DNA from: Manduca sexta
Taxonomy: Eukaryota; Arthropoda; Insecta; Lepidoptera; Sphingidae
DNA: 64,000 nucleotides
Direction: 5' to 3'
Assembly: GCF_014839805.1 (NCBI RefSeq)
Contig: NC_051130.1
Location: forward strand, 5,518,001 to 5,582,000
The position numbers were made by a program, and so were the translations under genes. Below, piece by piece: positions 23,261 to 36,210 of this stretch. The notes beneath the pieces are model-generated. The model was not told the DNA's origin. It made no database searches and was given only the letters and a program-made list of their open reading frames with translations. Numbering within the stretch: the first letter of the stretch is position 1; every line of letters starts with the position of its first letter.

Positions 23261-26200
23261 TATTTGGAAATGTATCCGAAAAATACTTGACGGTACTTTG
23301 GGGTGTGATGCAATAAGTAGATGACTTTATAATGAGTACTAAGCTTATTTTTAATTCTGCAAATATTTAAGGATTCACAACAAGAAAAATATTAAGATTT
23401 TTATCACTAGAGGAGACTTTCACGCAGACAGGATGAGTGAAAGAGAGTTGAAGAAATGGTAAAAAAATACTACGTCCAGATTCTATCAGTTAAATATCTA
23501 GCCAGAACGAATTTTACTGCTCATGAAATCCAAATTCTCACTTAACATTCACTCATTTATTTGGAGTAAAGTTTCGTCTAACTTGCACTGGACCGCATAC
23601 AGCAGATTTATGTCTCAAGCAGATATTAGGTACCACATAAGATTTCGTTCACGTGTGCAAACTTGGATGAAACTTCACCAAATTTAATTAGCACCCAACG
23701 GCATGCTCTCGGCTTGTGTTTATTTTAATTCGCCAAGTTTGTGGTGTAATCTCTTTAAACGTCTTGTTATTCGGTTAAAATACAGTATCCTGTTACTTTA
23801 TCCGATGAGTGAATATTGTTATACTTTTTTAGTATTAGCTTTTTTTACCGAACAACATTTCATTTATCTATAGAATGTTATTGTACCAAACCAATCAATA
23901 TACAAGGTAAGGATTTACATTTGTAAAAATAAATCGAAAAGCTTTTTATGTAGGTATGATATTACAATAATGATAATATTAATTTAAAATCAAATTGTAT
24001 TTTTCACGTGTCATCATCTATCAAAATTCCCGGTGCGCGCCCAGCCGCCTTCGCATCGCGTACGCACCACACAACCACCGCACCCTTATTTAACGCTTCT
24101 GAATACTAAAGACAAATTTCCATTAACCATGCTATGTTTACGTCAAAATTCTTTTTTCATCAAACGAGATTTATTCTCTTTCAAAAATATGTAAAGTTCA
24201 TGCGGCTCCGAAAACAGCGGAGAGGGATAAAATTAAAATGATATCTCAGTATTCAAGTCACGGGAAACATTAAGTCGCGGCCGCAATAAACCGCGCCTTT
24301 AAGAGTTTCGAATTAAAATTTGCCGCCTGATCTCGCCACTGACGTTTGCTGATGGATTATTAACTAACCTATTTTGTTCATTTCGGGGTTCGTTAATGTC
24401 AACGCGAACATTTAAGTAGCTTTACACTTGTGATGTGGAAACAAATTAAAACTTCCCGTATATGAAACTGGAAAATTAGGTGATGTTTTATGATAACAAA
24501 CTTTTCCAATTACGACACTTTTAAACGTTTAGCGATGACAGTTCGTTATTTAATTTTAATCAGGCTTTATAAATTGAAATTATATCAAAATGTTTTGTAT
24601 CTTTAGTGACGTGACAAATAAAATTATGTTTAAATTTGTTCCTGTTAAAAGAACGGAATAGGTTCATAAATTACATATGAGACAGAATCGATGTGTAAAA
24701 ACGAGTGTTAAGTATCATGTCCGTCGTCAAACGGACTGTTATGTAGGGTTAAATAATGACTATGAAATGTAGTAAAGTCTACTCTCTTTTAAACTTTCCT
24801 TTTCGGGGTTATGCCAAGCATCTTAGAAATATCGTACCAATTTTGGCATTCTACAGAATAAACTATACGCGTACTATATTATATTTTATTCCTATATTCT
24901 TGAGACTTGCACTTACTCCCATCCCCAAAGTCTATCGTTAATCACACGTAATGCCTGACAAACTCCATGCCAGTATACATATTTAAAACATGAAATGAGC
25001 AGAATCACCATTATCATTTTATATGTTTTTAATAATTTCCACTAGAGGGACACTTGGTATGCGGCGGAGGCGTCGTTGGTACATATTTTATATTTGCCGC
25101 CAGTCACGTGGTCTGAAATTGCATCGTCTATGGACGGCTCCCCTTATTTAATATCGTTTAGGCGACAAATAGGTAATGCAATAAATAACGCTGATCGTAC
25201 GAGCTTATGCAAAACTGAAGTGGAGTTAAGTATTCTAGACGTCTTAACGCGGTGCATAAGAGAATGTTAATGTTTTTCATATGTATACATATATTTTAAG
25301 TTCTAGTGGCTAAAAGATTTTGATGTATGGAATGAGATAATGTTAGATGTCATTACGACAGATTTGTTTGCATGCTCCGAAAATATGAAAATTATAATTT
25401 GTGGCAGTAAGAACCTATGCAAAACACGTAGATATTTTTGGACAAGATTTTTAAAATACTTTTTTTTCATATTTTATTTATATGTGATATGTCGTTGCCT
25501 TCAAAAGCCAAAATTCTTATATAAATAAGATTGAGCTGTCATCAAGATTCGTAATAGTAAAATTTTGATTAAATCGCAAATCAGCAATATCCATGGCTAG
25601 TACGATCAATCCTGAACAAAAGAAGGTTACAAATGACACTAATACTTTTATCAACATAAATAAGCAAAGATTTTAATAACGCGCTAAAAATAAATAAAAT
25701 ATGTTACACCATCCCGATACGATATCTTAATGAATTCCTGATGGAATCAATCATCCCATAATGAGATAATCAAACAATGACCCTCAATATAATCCTGATA
25801 TCGGCTGTGTTGGCACAAGAAATTTGTCGGGGCAATATCGCGGGAATCCCTCCGAGGGAATCGCCAATTTTAGGGGAAATCGAGAGAGATAATTATGTTT
25901 GAAGTTAGTTATTGAGTAGAGTCAACACACGAGGAGATTAGCTGGCGGCCCGTCCGGCACGCTCGTGTGTATTCGCTGCTAATGTTCGGCGGATAAGAAT
26001 GTTTAGTTTTAAGTCTCAAACCAAGAAAAGAAATAAATCATGTATTTTTAAATTCATCTATATAGTTTTTACCCAAATATATGATTTTAAATATTTTAAT
26101 ACTTTCCTCTAAGATATGAAAATGGTTAGAAGTAGCTACGCATTGACGAATTTACAAATACACGTACCTACAACTACAATAATAAAAAAACTAACCGACC

Positions 26201-28659
26201 ACATTTCTTATGCATAATATAGGTTCGCAAACCTGATAAATTTCCAACTTGGATTCCTGTAAATTGTTTCAAAATTAACATCCCATTATAAACCTGTCAA
26301 GGTACGGCCTACAGACTCAATAAATAATAAGAGAAACATACGAAATTGTGCCGCGCAGGCCCAACGCTAATCACGTACGTTACACATAAATAATTTTCAC
26401 GCGATATTACTAAAAGCGTAAGCCGATAAACTTGTGAAGCCGTGCCAGTTTAATTTCGTTGATAGGTAATTTGTAGAAGCTCCCTCGGGTGTATTTCTTG
26501 GGGAATCAACACTAGTGTAATTAACGAATTCATTTAAAGTTATCGCTCGCGGTGTAACCCTCTACGGCTCTTTGATGTGTCTGGCTGTAGTCGGTCGCCG
26601 CGACCGCTTTCGGTTCCATCTTGTGTCACCGCCTCGTCTAAATCAGGTTAGTTTGATAAATGACGCGAGCAAATTGGTGTAAGTGGTCTACCTCGTGGAT
26701 ATTGTTTAACTTTGGACCAGGTTTCAATCTTGTTTTAGTTAACCAAGATTTACTGTGGATCGTTGCTGAAACTTACGGATCAAATTATTTTGAGTGGTTG
26801 AGAAACAGTATGTATTTTGTACTAATATGTATAAAATTTAACTTTTAGAAATATTTGTTTTAGCGTTGTAAAATATGTTTTGTTATAATAGACGGATCCA
26901 ATAATGGCAGAAACACTGTTTCTCGGCTTACAAGGGAATAACTGGGATGCAAAGAAACATAAATAATGTATACCGTACAATTGACATGAATCATAAAACA
27001 ATAAATACAGACACGTACAGTGCACGAAGCGTGAGCTCACAGCGCTACTAAATGTCGCAAAAATATTTTGATCAAGAGAAGTCATTACAACGCCGCAACA
27101 GATATATGTTATGATAGTAGTGACATATATTGAGATATCTTTAATGGTACGAATATAAGGTTTTATTTAGAATAAAAGGATATGTTATTGAACTTCAACG
27201 ACAGCTATTTAACTTATGTTTCGGTTTGCAAGAACAAAGCACCTGTGATCATGTTTCATACTATAAGAAGATTACATAAAGATGTGTCAAAATACAATTA
27301 TATTGCGACAAAAAGTCGCAGCGTTTATGGTATACAAACAAAGCGTGTCGTGCACCGCGCGGTTGCTCGTCCGCTAGGGCTGTCTCGCGCTTCATTAGCA
27401 TTTTAATTACCTGTCGGCCGGGGTTGCCAGACGCCGCCCCGCCGCTCGCCGCGCCACCTGCGCTCTGCAGCCGCAGCCAGCGTCACTTTTGTTTGACAAT
27501 TATGCATATTTTTTAAGTTGACAAACTTCCATGCAAAAGTTCGAGCATGGCTCTTCTTTATTGTGTTACCGATAAACAAGTAGCTTACGAGTTTTTCTGC
27601 GGTTTGAATTTGGAATTATGAATAAAATAAATGACAGTCAATAAAAAGTATCATTATTGGTTAACAGGCGTAGTCCAATGAACATTTATTGGACTATATT
27701 TCCACAGAAAAACCTTTCCTCTTCATTGCATTTGTTATAATAAATCATGTTACATATTACATATGTACTATCTGTCTCCACAATAATGTACCCACTCATA
27801 GGTAATGACTAACTCACTACTCATAGGTAACTCAATATCCTTTCAGTTAAAATTTTCTCATTATAAATACTTATCAAAACATACAAGGAAAGTTACAAGA
27901 CAAAAGCAAAGCGCTTCCGTTGGCTCAAGCGTACCTAAGATGATTTATTAAAGTATACTAATAGTTCCGCCGTTCAGACGTGGCTTCTTTGTTCACAGTC
28001 AAGATTGGCAGTTCGATTATCCTTAGCTCTTGTAAAAAGGCATATAAAAATTAGTCTGTAATGTCCCAGACTGCTTAAGCGCCCCGCGGGGAGCCGGCAG
28101 CCGTGCGTTCGGCTAAATTAAAACGTCTGAAATAAGATCTGCTTAGCGCGCTAGGAAAAATGATCGCCGCTTATTACGAGTACTTATTTTGCTCTTCAGT
28201 GCGTCATTGAACACAATTCGTCCGTCCGTTTTGTAGCTTCCATATTATGAAGACCTTGTAGAGGTTTTTTGACTGTCATTCCTAAGTACGCGTAATTTAA
28301 AATCACAGGTATGAAAGGCTTGAGTGTGTGTGCGTATTTTTTTTATTTGTGAGAAAATTGGTTATATCTCTATAACATTTAAACGTATATTTTTTTAATA
28401 AAAATTATTTTTCAAATCACGTAAAAAATCCAGAACACCTACTCTAAATACACCGTTTTATATTATAAAAACATTCCCTTCGAGGACAAAGCCACATTAT
28501 AAACATGGGATTGTGCCACGCGGCGGGCGCAGTTCACATTTACAACTGCTTTATTATTTTTAAGTCCTCCCGAGTGTTCCCTCGTTTGAAACTTTCACCT
28601 TTCCCCAGACACTGGCTGAAAGTTAATTTCTTTTGGTGTATTTTAAAATTAATTTTGCT
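23261..28659. other. no gene recognised; scattered GC-rich islands
   Basis: AT-rich with GC-rich patches at about 24030-24100, 24270-24300, 26540-26640 (including CGGTCGCCGCGACCG, an exact 15-base inverted repeat) and 27400-27490 (CGCCGCCCCGCCGCTCGCCG). A small hairpin, TAGTCCAAT/ATTGGACTA with an 8-base loop, lies at 27671-27696. Open frames are all below 90 codons and unrecognisable. Confidence 0.4.
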
Positions 28660-29060
28660 TTTGTAGCGACCGCATGCCTCGGGTCGAATTGTAAGCGGCC
28701 GAATGGCAAAAGCTTTCTGTTATAATAACGCGGAAAAATGACAAATTTAGCTCTTTGAAAACATTAATTCTTTGAAACAATTCATCGCCGCTTGCGTCCG
28801 TAGTATCCACGGGCGCGGCGATATAAAATAATTTATTTTTCCGTGTAAAAATGCGTGCAAAAACGGAGATTCATTGCTTTATTGGCTATAGAAATATGCT
28901 GTTGGTTGTCATAATATTTTACTTGCGACAATAAAAGCCGATAAATGCCCGTACAATAATCGGTGCGGGAGCGAGCCGAGTCACGCGGCGGCTGCCGGCT
29001 GCAGTTAAATGAATCAGATGCAAGTTAAAACTAAGTTGTACAGTTGCCGTGGCGTTGTGC
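28660..29060. promoter_or_regulatory. GC-richer block (candidate conserved non-coding)
   Basis: Alternating GC-rich patches: CGACCGCATGCCTCGGGTCG near 28667, GTCCGTAGTATCCACGGGCG near 28796, and GAGTCACGCGGCGGCTGCCG near 28978. Between them lie GCCGATAAATGCCCG and other AT-containing cores. No frame is open across it. I infer a possible regulatory block only from composition and the absence of repeats. Confidence 0.2.
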
Positions 29061-29263
29061 AGCGCGGATTATTTTTATATGCGTGCAATGCGTTCGCTTT
29101 ATTTATTAATTACAAAGCATTTAAATACTGAATTAAATATGTATCACTTTTAGTATGAGACTACATTCTGGAATTAAGAATATAATAAAGTATATCAACC
29201 CAATGTCAAAGGGAGGCACAAACTATAAAAAACTGTTAAAACACAAAAGGCCGGCTTTTAAAA
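29061..29263. other. no gene seen
   Basis: Short AT-rich spacer. A 69-codon open frame starting at 29155 runs into the repeat-like segment that follows. Confidence 0.4.
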
Positions 29264-29531
29264 CAGCAACGTCTAGTTGCGTAGGTATCAGAGGGCTAGA
29301 CGGGGCAGTGTCCCGGGGCCCTCAAGCACAGGGGGGCCCTCGGACGCTGACTTACAAACCATAAATTGTATTTGGTTTTTAATTTTATTATAGAGTTGAC
29401 TGTATTACGACAAATCTAGATTACGACAAATGTGGACGAATATAGAACAAAAGATTTTAAATAGTTTAGTTGGGGCTCTAGTTTATTTTTTGCCCCAAGG
29501 CCTTTTGTTACCTTGCTACGCCACTGGAAAC
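29264..29531. repeat. possible interspersed repeat with GGGGCCCT blocks
   Basis: Contains TCCCGGGGCCCTCAAGCACA, then GGGGGGCCCTCGG, then TTGCCCCAAGGCCTTTTGTT, then GCTACGCCACTGG. A similar layout ending in GCTACGCCACTG occurs in lepidopteran repeats, which is my only reason for calling it one. No second copy in this window confirms it. Confidence 0.3.
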
Positions 29532-32430
29532 GTCACAAGTGCATTCCCATTCAGAAGTTCGCACGCAAATCCGCAGGCTCCAGCGCTTCATTGGCATAAT
29601 GGCTCCGTCACAATACACAAGACAATTACGCCTCGCCCAGCAATGTGGACTTTATTCTTGTTCTCCATGGTCTTCGATTCCATTGATGCACGATAGAACG
29701 CTGAATTATGTAAATCGTAGCACTGTTCACTCGGATATCTAAGATTTGCATAGATTTTTATTCTTTCTGGATTTATTGTGACTGTTCAAATGTTTAAAAT
29801 GTTGACCAAAGCAACTTATTACTGAGAATGTAGATAAATTTAAAATGTAGGACCAAAAATTCATTACTATTTTAATGAATGGTAAAACGCTATACATTTA
29901 TTTTTGTTGATCGATCTATTAAACTGTGGTCAGAGAAATATAATGTGTAGTAAAATAGATATTTAAAATTACATACAATTCACAGAATAAAAAACGTTAT
30001 TCAGATATTTTCCACAACAGCATTAATATTACCCAAATAATTTTCTATCACAAACACAAGCATGTAAATTCAAGTCCCATTTCGGTAGTTCTCAAATTGC
30101 ATTCAACAGGTAACTCGAGACTCTCACCTACTAATTGGAGGCGGTAATGACACTTCGCCATTGCTAGCTCACTAACCATTGCAAGTTAATACTTGAGTAG
30201 TATTGCTAGTACAATGTAATAAAAAATAGCTAAAATCACTTTTAATTTAAGATTCAAGATCCTATAATTAGCGCAAAATAAACTAAGTCATTACCTTGCT
30301 TAAAGAATAAATATATAGAAATAATAATAACTGATAAGATTTTATCCGAACACGAAAATAAAATATCAAACCTCATGAATCGCGATAGCATTATTTAATC
30401 TGAAGAAAATTTAAATAAGTATACCAACAGTAGCTAATGATGGCATTATGTTCGGATACATTAATCGCCTTTGCAGGTTACAGCAGGGGTGCGGAGTCCA
30501 CAAAAGGCGCTCGCGACTTCAAAGCTCGCCGCGCGGATCAAAGCGCCGCCTACAGATAACAGAGACCGGATAAAACCTCAGCCGGGTGAGCCGTTTCATA
30601 TCTGATTGTCGGTTTAAGATGGCGCCCTCAAACGAACTCAAAAGGTGTTACAGATGTTCAGTAACTTCAAAAATAAGCACTCTTTTGTTACAGAAAAGAA
30701 GCTTAAAAATATAAAGGAAAATCGACGCTTTACGCCATTCATGATATTGTGGACATATTAACAAAAATACTCAGTGAGTTTTATGAGTAAATTGTAAGTA
30801 AAGGACGCGATGAGATGTTATGACAATCTATAAAAATATTGTACCTTTTTCAGCTGTTCGTGCCCTCTGTACAGATAGTGAGATAGTGTTATAAGTGACC
30901 TTAATCCAGCGCTTACAGTCGTCCAGTTGTAGGTATGAAGTAACACGCGCGCGCATCGAGCTAGTTTCACTCGCAGGTACAAACGTTTATCATACAAGAG
31001 TAAATCTCTAAAATACCGTACAGCAGCCGTTTAATCTCGACAATCAGCCGTGCGTCTGTTTCATTCCACAGCTAAATCCGGCCGGTGCACGATGTCCGGG
31101 TTTGTCCGGTTTGTCCGGGTGTCCGGATTACGCCGCGTGTCCGGATGTGCAGACGGGCGAGTTCGTGCCGCCGCACCCGAGCCAGTGATTAGTCCTACTG
31201 CCCTTCTTGTTGGAAAATTCGACCCGGCTCATGCCTGGATCTATGAACGGATAAGTATAAATAAATATTGACGTGCCGTTGTTATCATTTCACTTATTGT
31301 TTATTATGTCTCCATGATATTATATCGAATCTCACCTTTGAAATCGTTGATGATGGACAGGTGAGGTACGACGCATTGTAGAAGAAGCATGTTTATTTGA
31401 TTGCATGATTGTGTATTGGATAGTATAACGTTGTTTCATCTGAGGATCTTATGAAATAATTTATATTTGTCAATACTTTCTACCATTAATACTTACTCTT
31501 GTGATTGGATATAACTTAGTCACAACAGTCCCATATCATTATGTAACCTGATTTAAAATTATTTATACATAATGTAGAATATTATATATAAATATGTAGA
31601 CAATACCTAACATCGGAAACTAGTCACATTGCATAAAAAATTTCGCATTCCCACGTGCTTTAACGTTCGTAAATATTGTAATTCTGTATTTATCTCTAAA
31701 TAATCCGAATCTTAAAGTACAGAGGAAGCAGAAGTTGTGGCATTTAGTTACCGATCTTAGTAGTAGTTTAAATGTGAAGCGCCTACGTGATAACATGAAG
31801 CAAGAAGACGGAAGAATCCTGCACTTGTAGGACACGCGTATTCTTGGGGAATTAACACACATTATGAGATGTTATTGCTTGAGAATACACGTAGCTAACA
31901 AGGGAGGAAACAACAAATGCGCCACGGAAGCTGAACTGAAGAAAAGCGTGAATCAAACAACTGACAACGCTCTAATTTGCTTATGTCTTGATCATTTTGG
32001 TGTAAGTCGGTATCAGATGTATATCAATGATAGAAAAAAATCGTAACTGATTCCTTAGGCCTTTTCGCGAGCAGACGGCTTTGAGCATTTATTCCATACA
32101 TCTACGGCGCACGAATAAATTCTTCAAAAATCCATTTAAGGTTTTTTGAACATCTTAAACTACTAAAATGTTCCCGCTGCTGCTGCTAGGCTGGTTTCAA
32201 ATTCAAATCATGTATACTTTAGGAGATGAACGAAATCAACAATAATAGCAGAATTTAAACATTATAAAATAAAAAATTACAAAGTAAAGGTAAAATTTTG
32301 AAGAAATATTGCTTTTTTCTAAATATATAAATTATATATTTCGCTTTTAAAAATACGGTTAGCGCGCCATTTCGCTGGGCCACTGCCATAATACGGAAAA
32401 CTTGACACTAATCGGGTAGTTCAAAATAAT
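29532..32430. other. no gene recognised
   Basis: Includes overlapping open frames at 29430-29742, a CTTCGCCATTGCTAGC motif at 30152-30167 resembling one end of the 8918-9071 element, a GC-rich patch at 30480-30620 and the TGTCCGG cluster at 31093-31144. No protein or RNA gene was identified. Confidence 0.4.
31093..31144 (+). repeat. cluster of five TGTCCGG heptamers
   Basis: TGTCCGG occurs at 31093, 31103, 31112, 31120 and 31138, giving start spacings of 10, 9, 8 and 18 bp. It lies in a GC-richer patch. It may be a degenerate minisatellite or a cluster of transcription-factor sites. No open frame of known type is linked to it. Confidence 0.75.
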
Positions 32431-32690
32431 TGCCATCTTACATTCCATTGTGGGGAAATAGCAACTCACGTGATTGTAAGATGGTAGGCAACATTCAAAT
32501 ATCTCTCGGTACAGTTCTGAAAATATTGAGTCACAAATAAAAATAAATTAAATAAAAAAAATATATAATATGATTAACTACCTGCGACAAAAAAAAAATA
32601 ATAATTATAAACTCTTGAAATTACGATTAAATAAGATTTTAAGCGACCCTTGAGCTGTCTCAGTGTCTACCATCTTACGCACGTGACTAT
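32431..32690. repeat. inverted CCATCTTAC motifs with two CACGTG boxes
   Basis: TGCCATCTTACA (32431-32442) is the near-inverse of TTGTAAGATGGTAGGCA (about 32475-32490). A third copy, CTACCATCTTACGCACGTGA (about 32668-32687), is the inverse of the second including its CACGTG: the boxes lie at 32467-32472 and 32680-32685. The region between is very AT-rich. It could be a decayed inverted-repeat transposon whose ends are the second and third motifs (about 220 bp), or paired regulatory sites. Confidence 0.45.
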
Positions 32691-33543
32691 AAATACTGTA
32701 TTATTTTTATATGTCACGATCTGAAATTATTATATTAGCAAAATTGCGTTATAAACTCTGCATCACAAACATTGTATTTAATAATATGTTACATGAGAAT
32801 AGTTTTAGCTTGAAAATAAATAAACATAAGTCAGAAAAAAACTGTATGAAACCACTTTCATTTAGATAAGATATCGAAAATTGTAAGTTGCATTTTCCCC
32901 ACACTCATCTCATACCGACTTACAGTCTGCCGTCGCCCTACGAATTATATAGAAATAGAAATAAGAACCAAATGTAAAAAGACACATTTTCAACTTTACT
33001 TATAAATAATATTTGGAGAATATGGAAAAATATTACAATATGATTCTAAAGGGTCGACTAATTCGTGTACAACATGCTGTTTTAATTTTCATTCCATTTT
33101 GGTAATGGATGAAAATTAAAATCAGTTATGTATACTCAATATGGTATAATTCTTATGTATGCAAAAATGAACCTGCTATTGCATGACGTAGTTAATTTTT
33201 GTAAGTAAAGGAATGTTTTTAATACGTGTTTCTTACGCAGGTAACATTGCTGTATTGGTGGATGGCGTTTGTGGATTATCATCTCGGCGGGCGGGTGGAA
33301 GGTGGCTGACTTCATAGGATCCAAGTGGAAAATCTGCTTTAATATTCTTCAACTGTAATAATCTAGATTCTAGAGATAAATGTTTCAGTGTGTGTATATA
33401 ATTGTACTCTTGTGTTATAACAATTATTGTTGTTTTTAATATATAATGGATAAAATAAGTGTCCTAATTATAGGTGTATTTATGATAGGTAGTCGATTAA
33501 TCAGTGATTATTAAAAACAAAAATTCTCACAAAATGTTTTTTT
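32691..33543. other. AT-rich stretch with a short near-palindrome
   Basis: No gene seen. At about 33079-33122 TTTTAATTTTCATTCCATT pairs with AATGGATGAAAATTAAAA around a very short loop, with one or two mismatches. Otherwise featureless. Confidence 0.45.
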
Positions 33544-33720
33544 AATAATAATAATAATAAAACCTTTATTTGGCACAACAGTAAACGACAACATAATATT
33601 ATTCACATGCTAAAATTGTTTGTGCTTAAACAGAATTTTTAAACTTTAATTAACAGGGAGCCCCAAACTAGGCGATGCCTGTATATTGGAGACCAGAACA
33701 GTTTTACATCTTAGTTTAGT
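33544..33720 (-). repeat. retroelement-like repeat with (AAT)n edge
   Basis: Begins with (AAT)n at 33544-33560, followed by AAACCTTTATTTGGCACAAC, then GGGAGCCCCAAACTAGGCGA, then GCCTGTATATTGGAGACCAG. The same block order is common in lepidopteran genomes. Read on the minus strand the simple repeat is a (TTA)n tail, so this is probably a minus-strand retroelement 3' end. It is non-coding. Confidence 0.5.
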
Positions 33721-34924
33721 CTTTATATTAGTTTCTATTACAGTAGTTATAGTTAGTATTTTGTCGTTGGACTATTTAGATTGATAAGAGTTATAAGTAA
33801 TAATTAATTAATACTGTAACATTTTTTTGTAAGTATAGTATAGTGTGTATTTATATTATAAAAAAAAAATTACTTACGTATAAATAGGTATGGAGCGAAT
33901 TTCTTCTTCATTTTCTACTACGAAAACGTGTTTTGACGGTACAGTTAGCCATAAAAGTAGCTGAACAAATTCAAACATATCTCCTATACAGGTTCACTAC
34001 TAATGCAGGTGACTGTACACCGTATATATTTTGTATAGTCTATTATAGGGCTGTATTGCCATAATATAAATAAATCATGGCTATGTAACCAATACTTGTA
34101 TTTTATGTTCCTTCTCAAACCTTAAAAACTGGTAAAAATGTACTAAATATATGTTTTGGAAAGTGTATCTTAATATGAGTGTTTTTAAATTTATGAACTT
34201 ACTAAATATGTTATGAAAAAAGTGGTGTACTTATATAAATTGAATATTATATAATGAATGTTTCAAATGTAAGTTTGGTCTAATGTTGTATAATTGTAAG
34301 TTGTAGAAAGACCTAAGTTTCAATAATCTATGTTAATTATTGTGAAAAATAATTTCAATAAATATGTTCAAATGTAAGGATGGTTTGATTATGGTTACTT
34401 TAAAAAGTATAATGTCATTAACAAATTATGACAATTCGTCGTAATGAATTAATTATAATAAATGTATTATAATTCATGTTTTGTTTAATTTAGTAATCCT
34501 TAAAACAAGAAAATCAATAAATCGTGTAAATGTATTAAAATCTGAAACTATCAACTCATAATTTGTTATGTATGTAATATGCCTAATAAATGTATTATAA
34601 TGCACCTGTGATTTTATTCCTCAATACTAAAGTAAGGTGAAAAATGAGTTGTAAATTAGAAGTCATAACCAAACGCAAACCTGAATAGACCATGAAAAAC
34701 TAATTACACTCGCTCACCGTCTACAGACAGCGTTCGTTTGAACGACCGGACCAGACAAGGAATCTTAACAAAGCGAATTCCAAATAACCTGAAACATATG
34801 CTCATGGATCTAGACAGACACTATAGATTGCCTGATGCTGCTACAATTTTTAGTTACTTCCACTTTCATCAATTTCGTCATGCTTTGTCGCCGGTTGAGG
34901 GTACTTTTAAACTGCTTCTTAATA
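33721..34924. other. AT-rich stretch with recurrent short motifs, no gene seen
   Basis: Motifs such as TTCAAATGTAAG (near 34262 and 34368) and AATAAATGTATTATAAT (near 34457 and 34586) recur in loosely similar contexts between 34200 and 34620, suggesting an old local duplication. No coding feature. Confidence 0.4.
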
Positions 34925-35312
34925 AGACACACACATACACTCACGACTTTTATCCACGAAGAGGTAGGCAGAGACGCAACTGGTGCACCCTTTTTTGCCG
35001 TGTATATTTCGCCCCGACATGTGATAAGGGGTGTCTATGGCCATATCGGGCACACATTCCAAACTCCGGGCTAATACTCGTAGAACTACTACAACAATAC
35101 TGTAGTCATTATAGAATAATAAACGGAAAATATCGGAAATCGGGTGGATTTAATGGTTAGGCACATTCGTCTTCTTCAAGCAGCTTGGCGCCTTAGCAAA
35201 TTTTTCAAAAATATTGTAGAACGGATTTGAACTGTAGTAAGACCGAGAATGACTTTTCTAAAACGTCAGCACTACAATCGTACCGAAATACAACTACGCC
35301 ACAGAGCCAGCC
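34925..35312 (-). mobile_element. tRNA-derived SINE, reversed, with an internal extra segment
   Basis: On the minus strand it starts at about 35312 with GGCTCTGTGGCGTAGTTGTA, then a weakened B box CAGTTCAAATCCG (about 35240-35228). The body follows: AGCCCGGAGTTTGGAATGTG (about 35078), CCCTTATCACATG, GCGTCTCTGCCTACCTCTTC. These match the SINE at 8040-8300 in order. The distance from B box to body is about 155 bp, against about 40 bp in the 8-kb copy, so roughly 115 bp are extra: either a nested insertion or a variant subfamily. The 140-codon plus-strand open frame here is antisense SINE sequence joined to flanking DNA, not a gene. Confidence 0.65.
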
Positions 35313-36210
35313 CTTTTAATATCAGACATTTGACGTTGAGATTTCCTTGCGGTCGACCCTTGCTCTTTCATCAATAACTGAAAAACTAATAGTCGGTGAA
35401 AGTCTCTGGATAATCACATATTTTTTAACATTAATTACGGGACGGACCGGCCGCTGACATAATGGTAAGCGTCACGTTTGTTATTAAAGTGTCTTCTTTA
35501 GCCTTTGAGTCCACCGTTGAACAAAAGCCTTCCCTAGAGATTTCTAGATTAAAACAGTTTCGACGTCGAACTTTTTATTCTAAAGCTTGCTTAAATTACT
35601 GCTTGGCATTGTACTGCGCTCGTCATACGCTCGTCATAGTACTCATAGTGTCCACTGCTAATACTTGCACTGACTTCAATGTTATTTAAATAGAAACGCA
35701 AACATACAAGACTGATTAATGAAAAATATAGACGGTGATGGTAGGTACCCACGGACTTTCATATACCAGAGATCTACCACCTTATCTATGCCTTCTTTTA
35801 AAAAGAAATATGCCTACGTTGTGTAATGTTTTGAAGGATATTGCAGCCAATTATTTGGGAATCAGGAAATAAGATTATCATATAAAAAATATTCAATACA
35901 CGATTTCTAATTATTAATATACACAGGTCTTTGAGGATTAGTTTAGTTTCTTAGAGTCAAGATCAGTAGAGCAGTGCAGTACCATGCAGTTGATTGTTTA
36001 TTTAGAATATGGCGAGCGATGTACTCGTGTCGTCATTAAATTGACCAAAATTATTCAAATTAAAATAACGTAACATGTAACTCGATAGGCAAAGTTAAAC
36101 ATTACTATCAAATGAGCCCTAAAATGGGTATTTATAATCAGTTATTTGTAAACTGACTAATACAATAAATAAAGTACAATTCGCATTCAGTTACTTACAC
36201 TTTTGAATAG
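35313..36210. other. no gene seen
   Basis: AT-rich. A 75-codon open frame at 35462-35689 (+) is unrecognisable. Close to 36180-36190 GCATTCAGTTAC resembles an arthropod initiator (TCAGT), and AT-rich TATA-like sequence (AATAAATAAAG) lies about 20-25 bp upstream; both could serve the small ORF that follows, but such motifs occur often by chance. Confidence 0.3.

Noticed and set aside
34738..35160. 140-codon plus-strand open frame
   Set aside because: Its second half is the antisense of a SINE body (GTAGGCAGAGACGCAACTGG and flanks) and the first half has no recognisable feature. A chance frame across a repeat.
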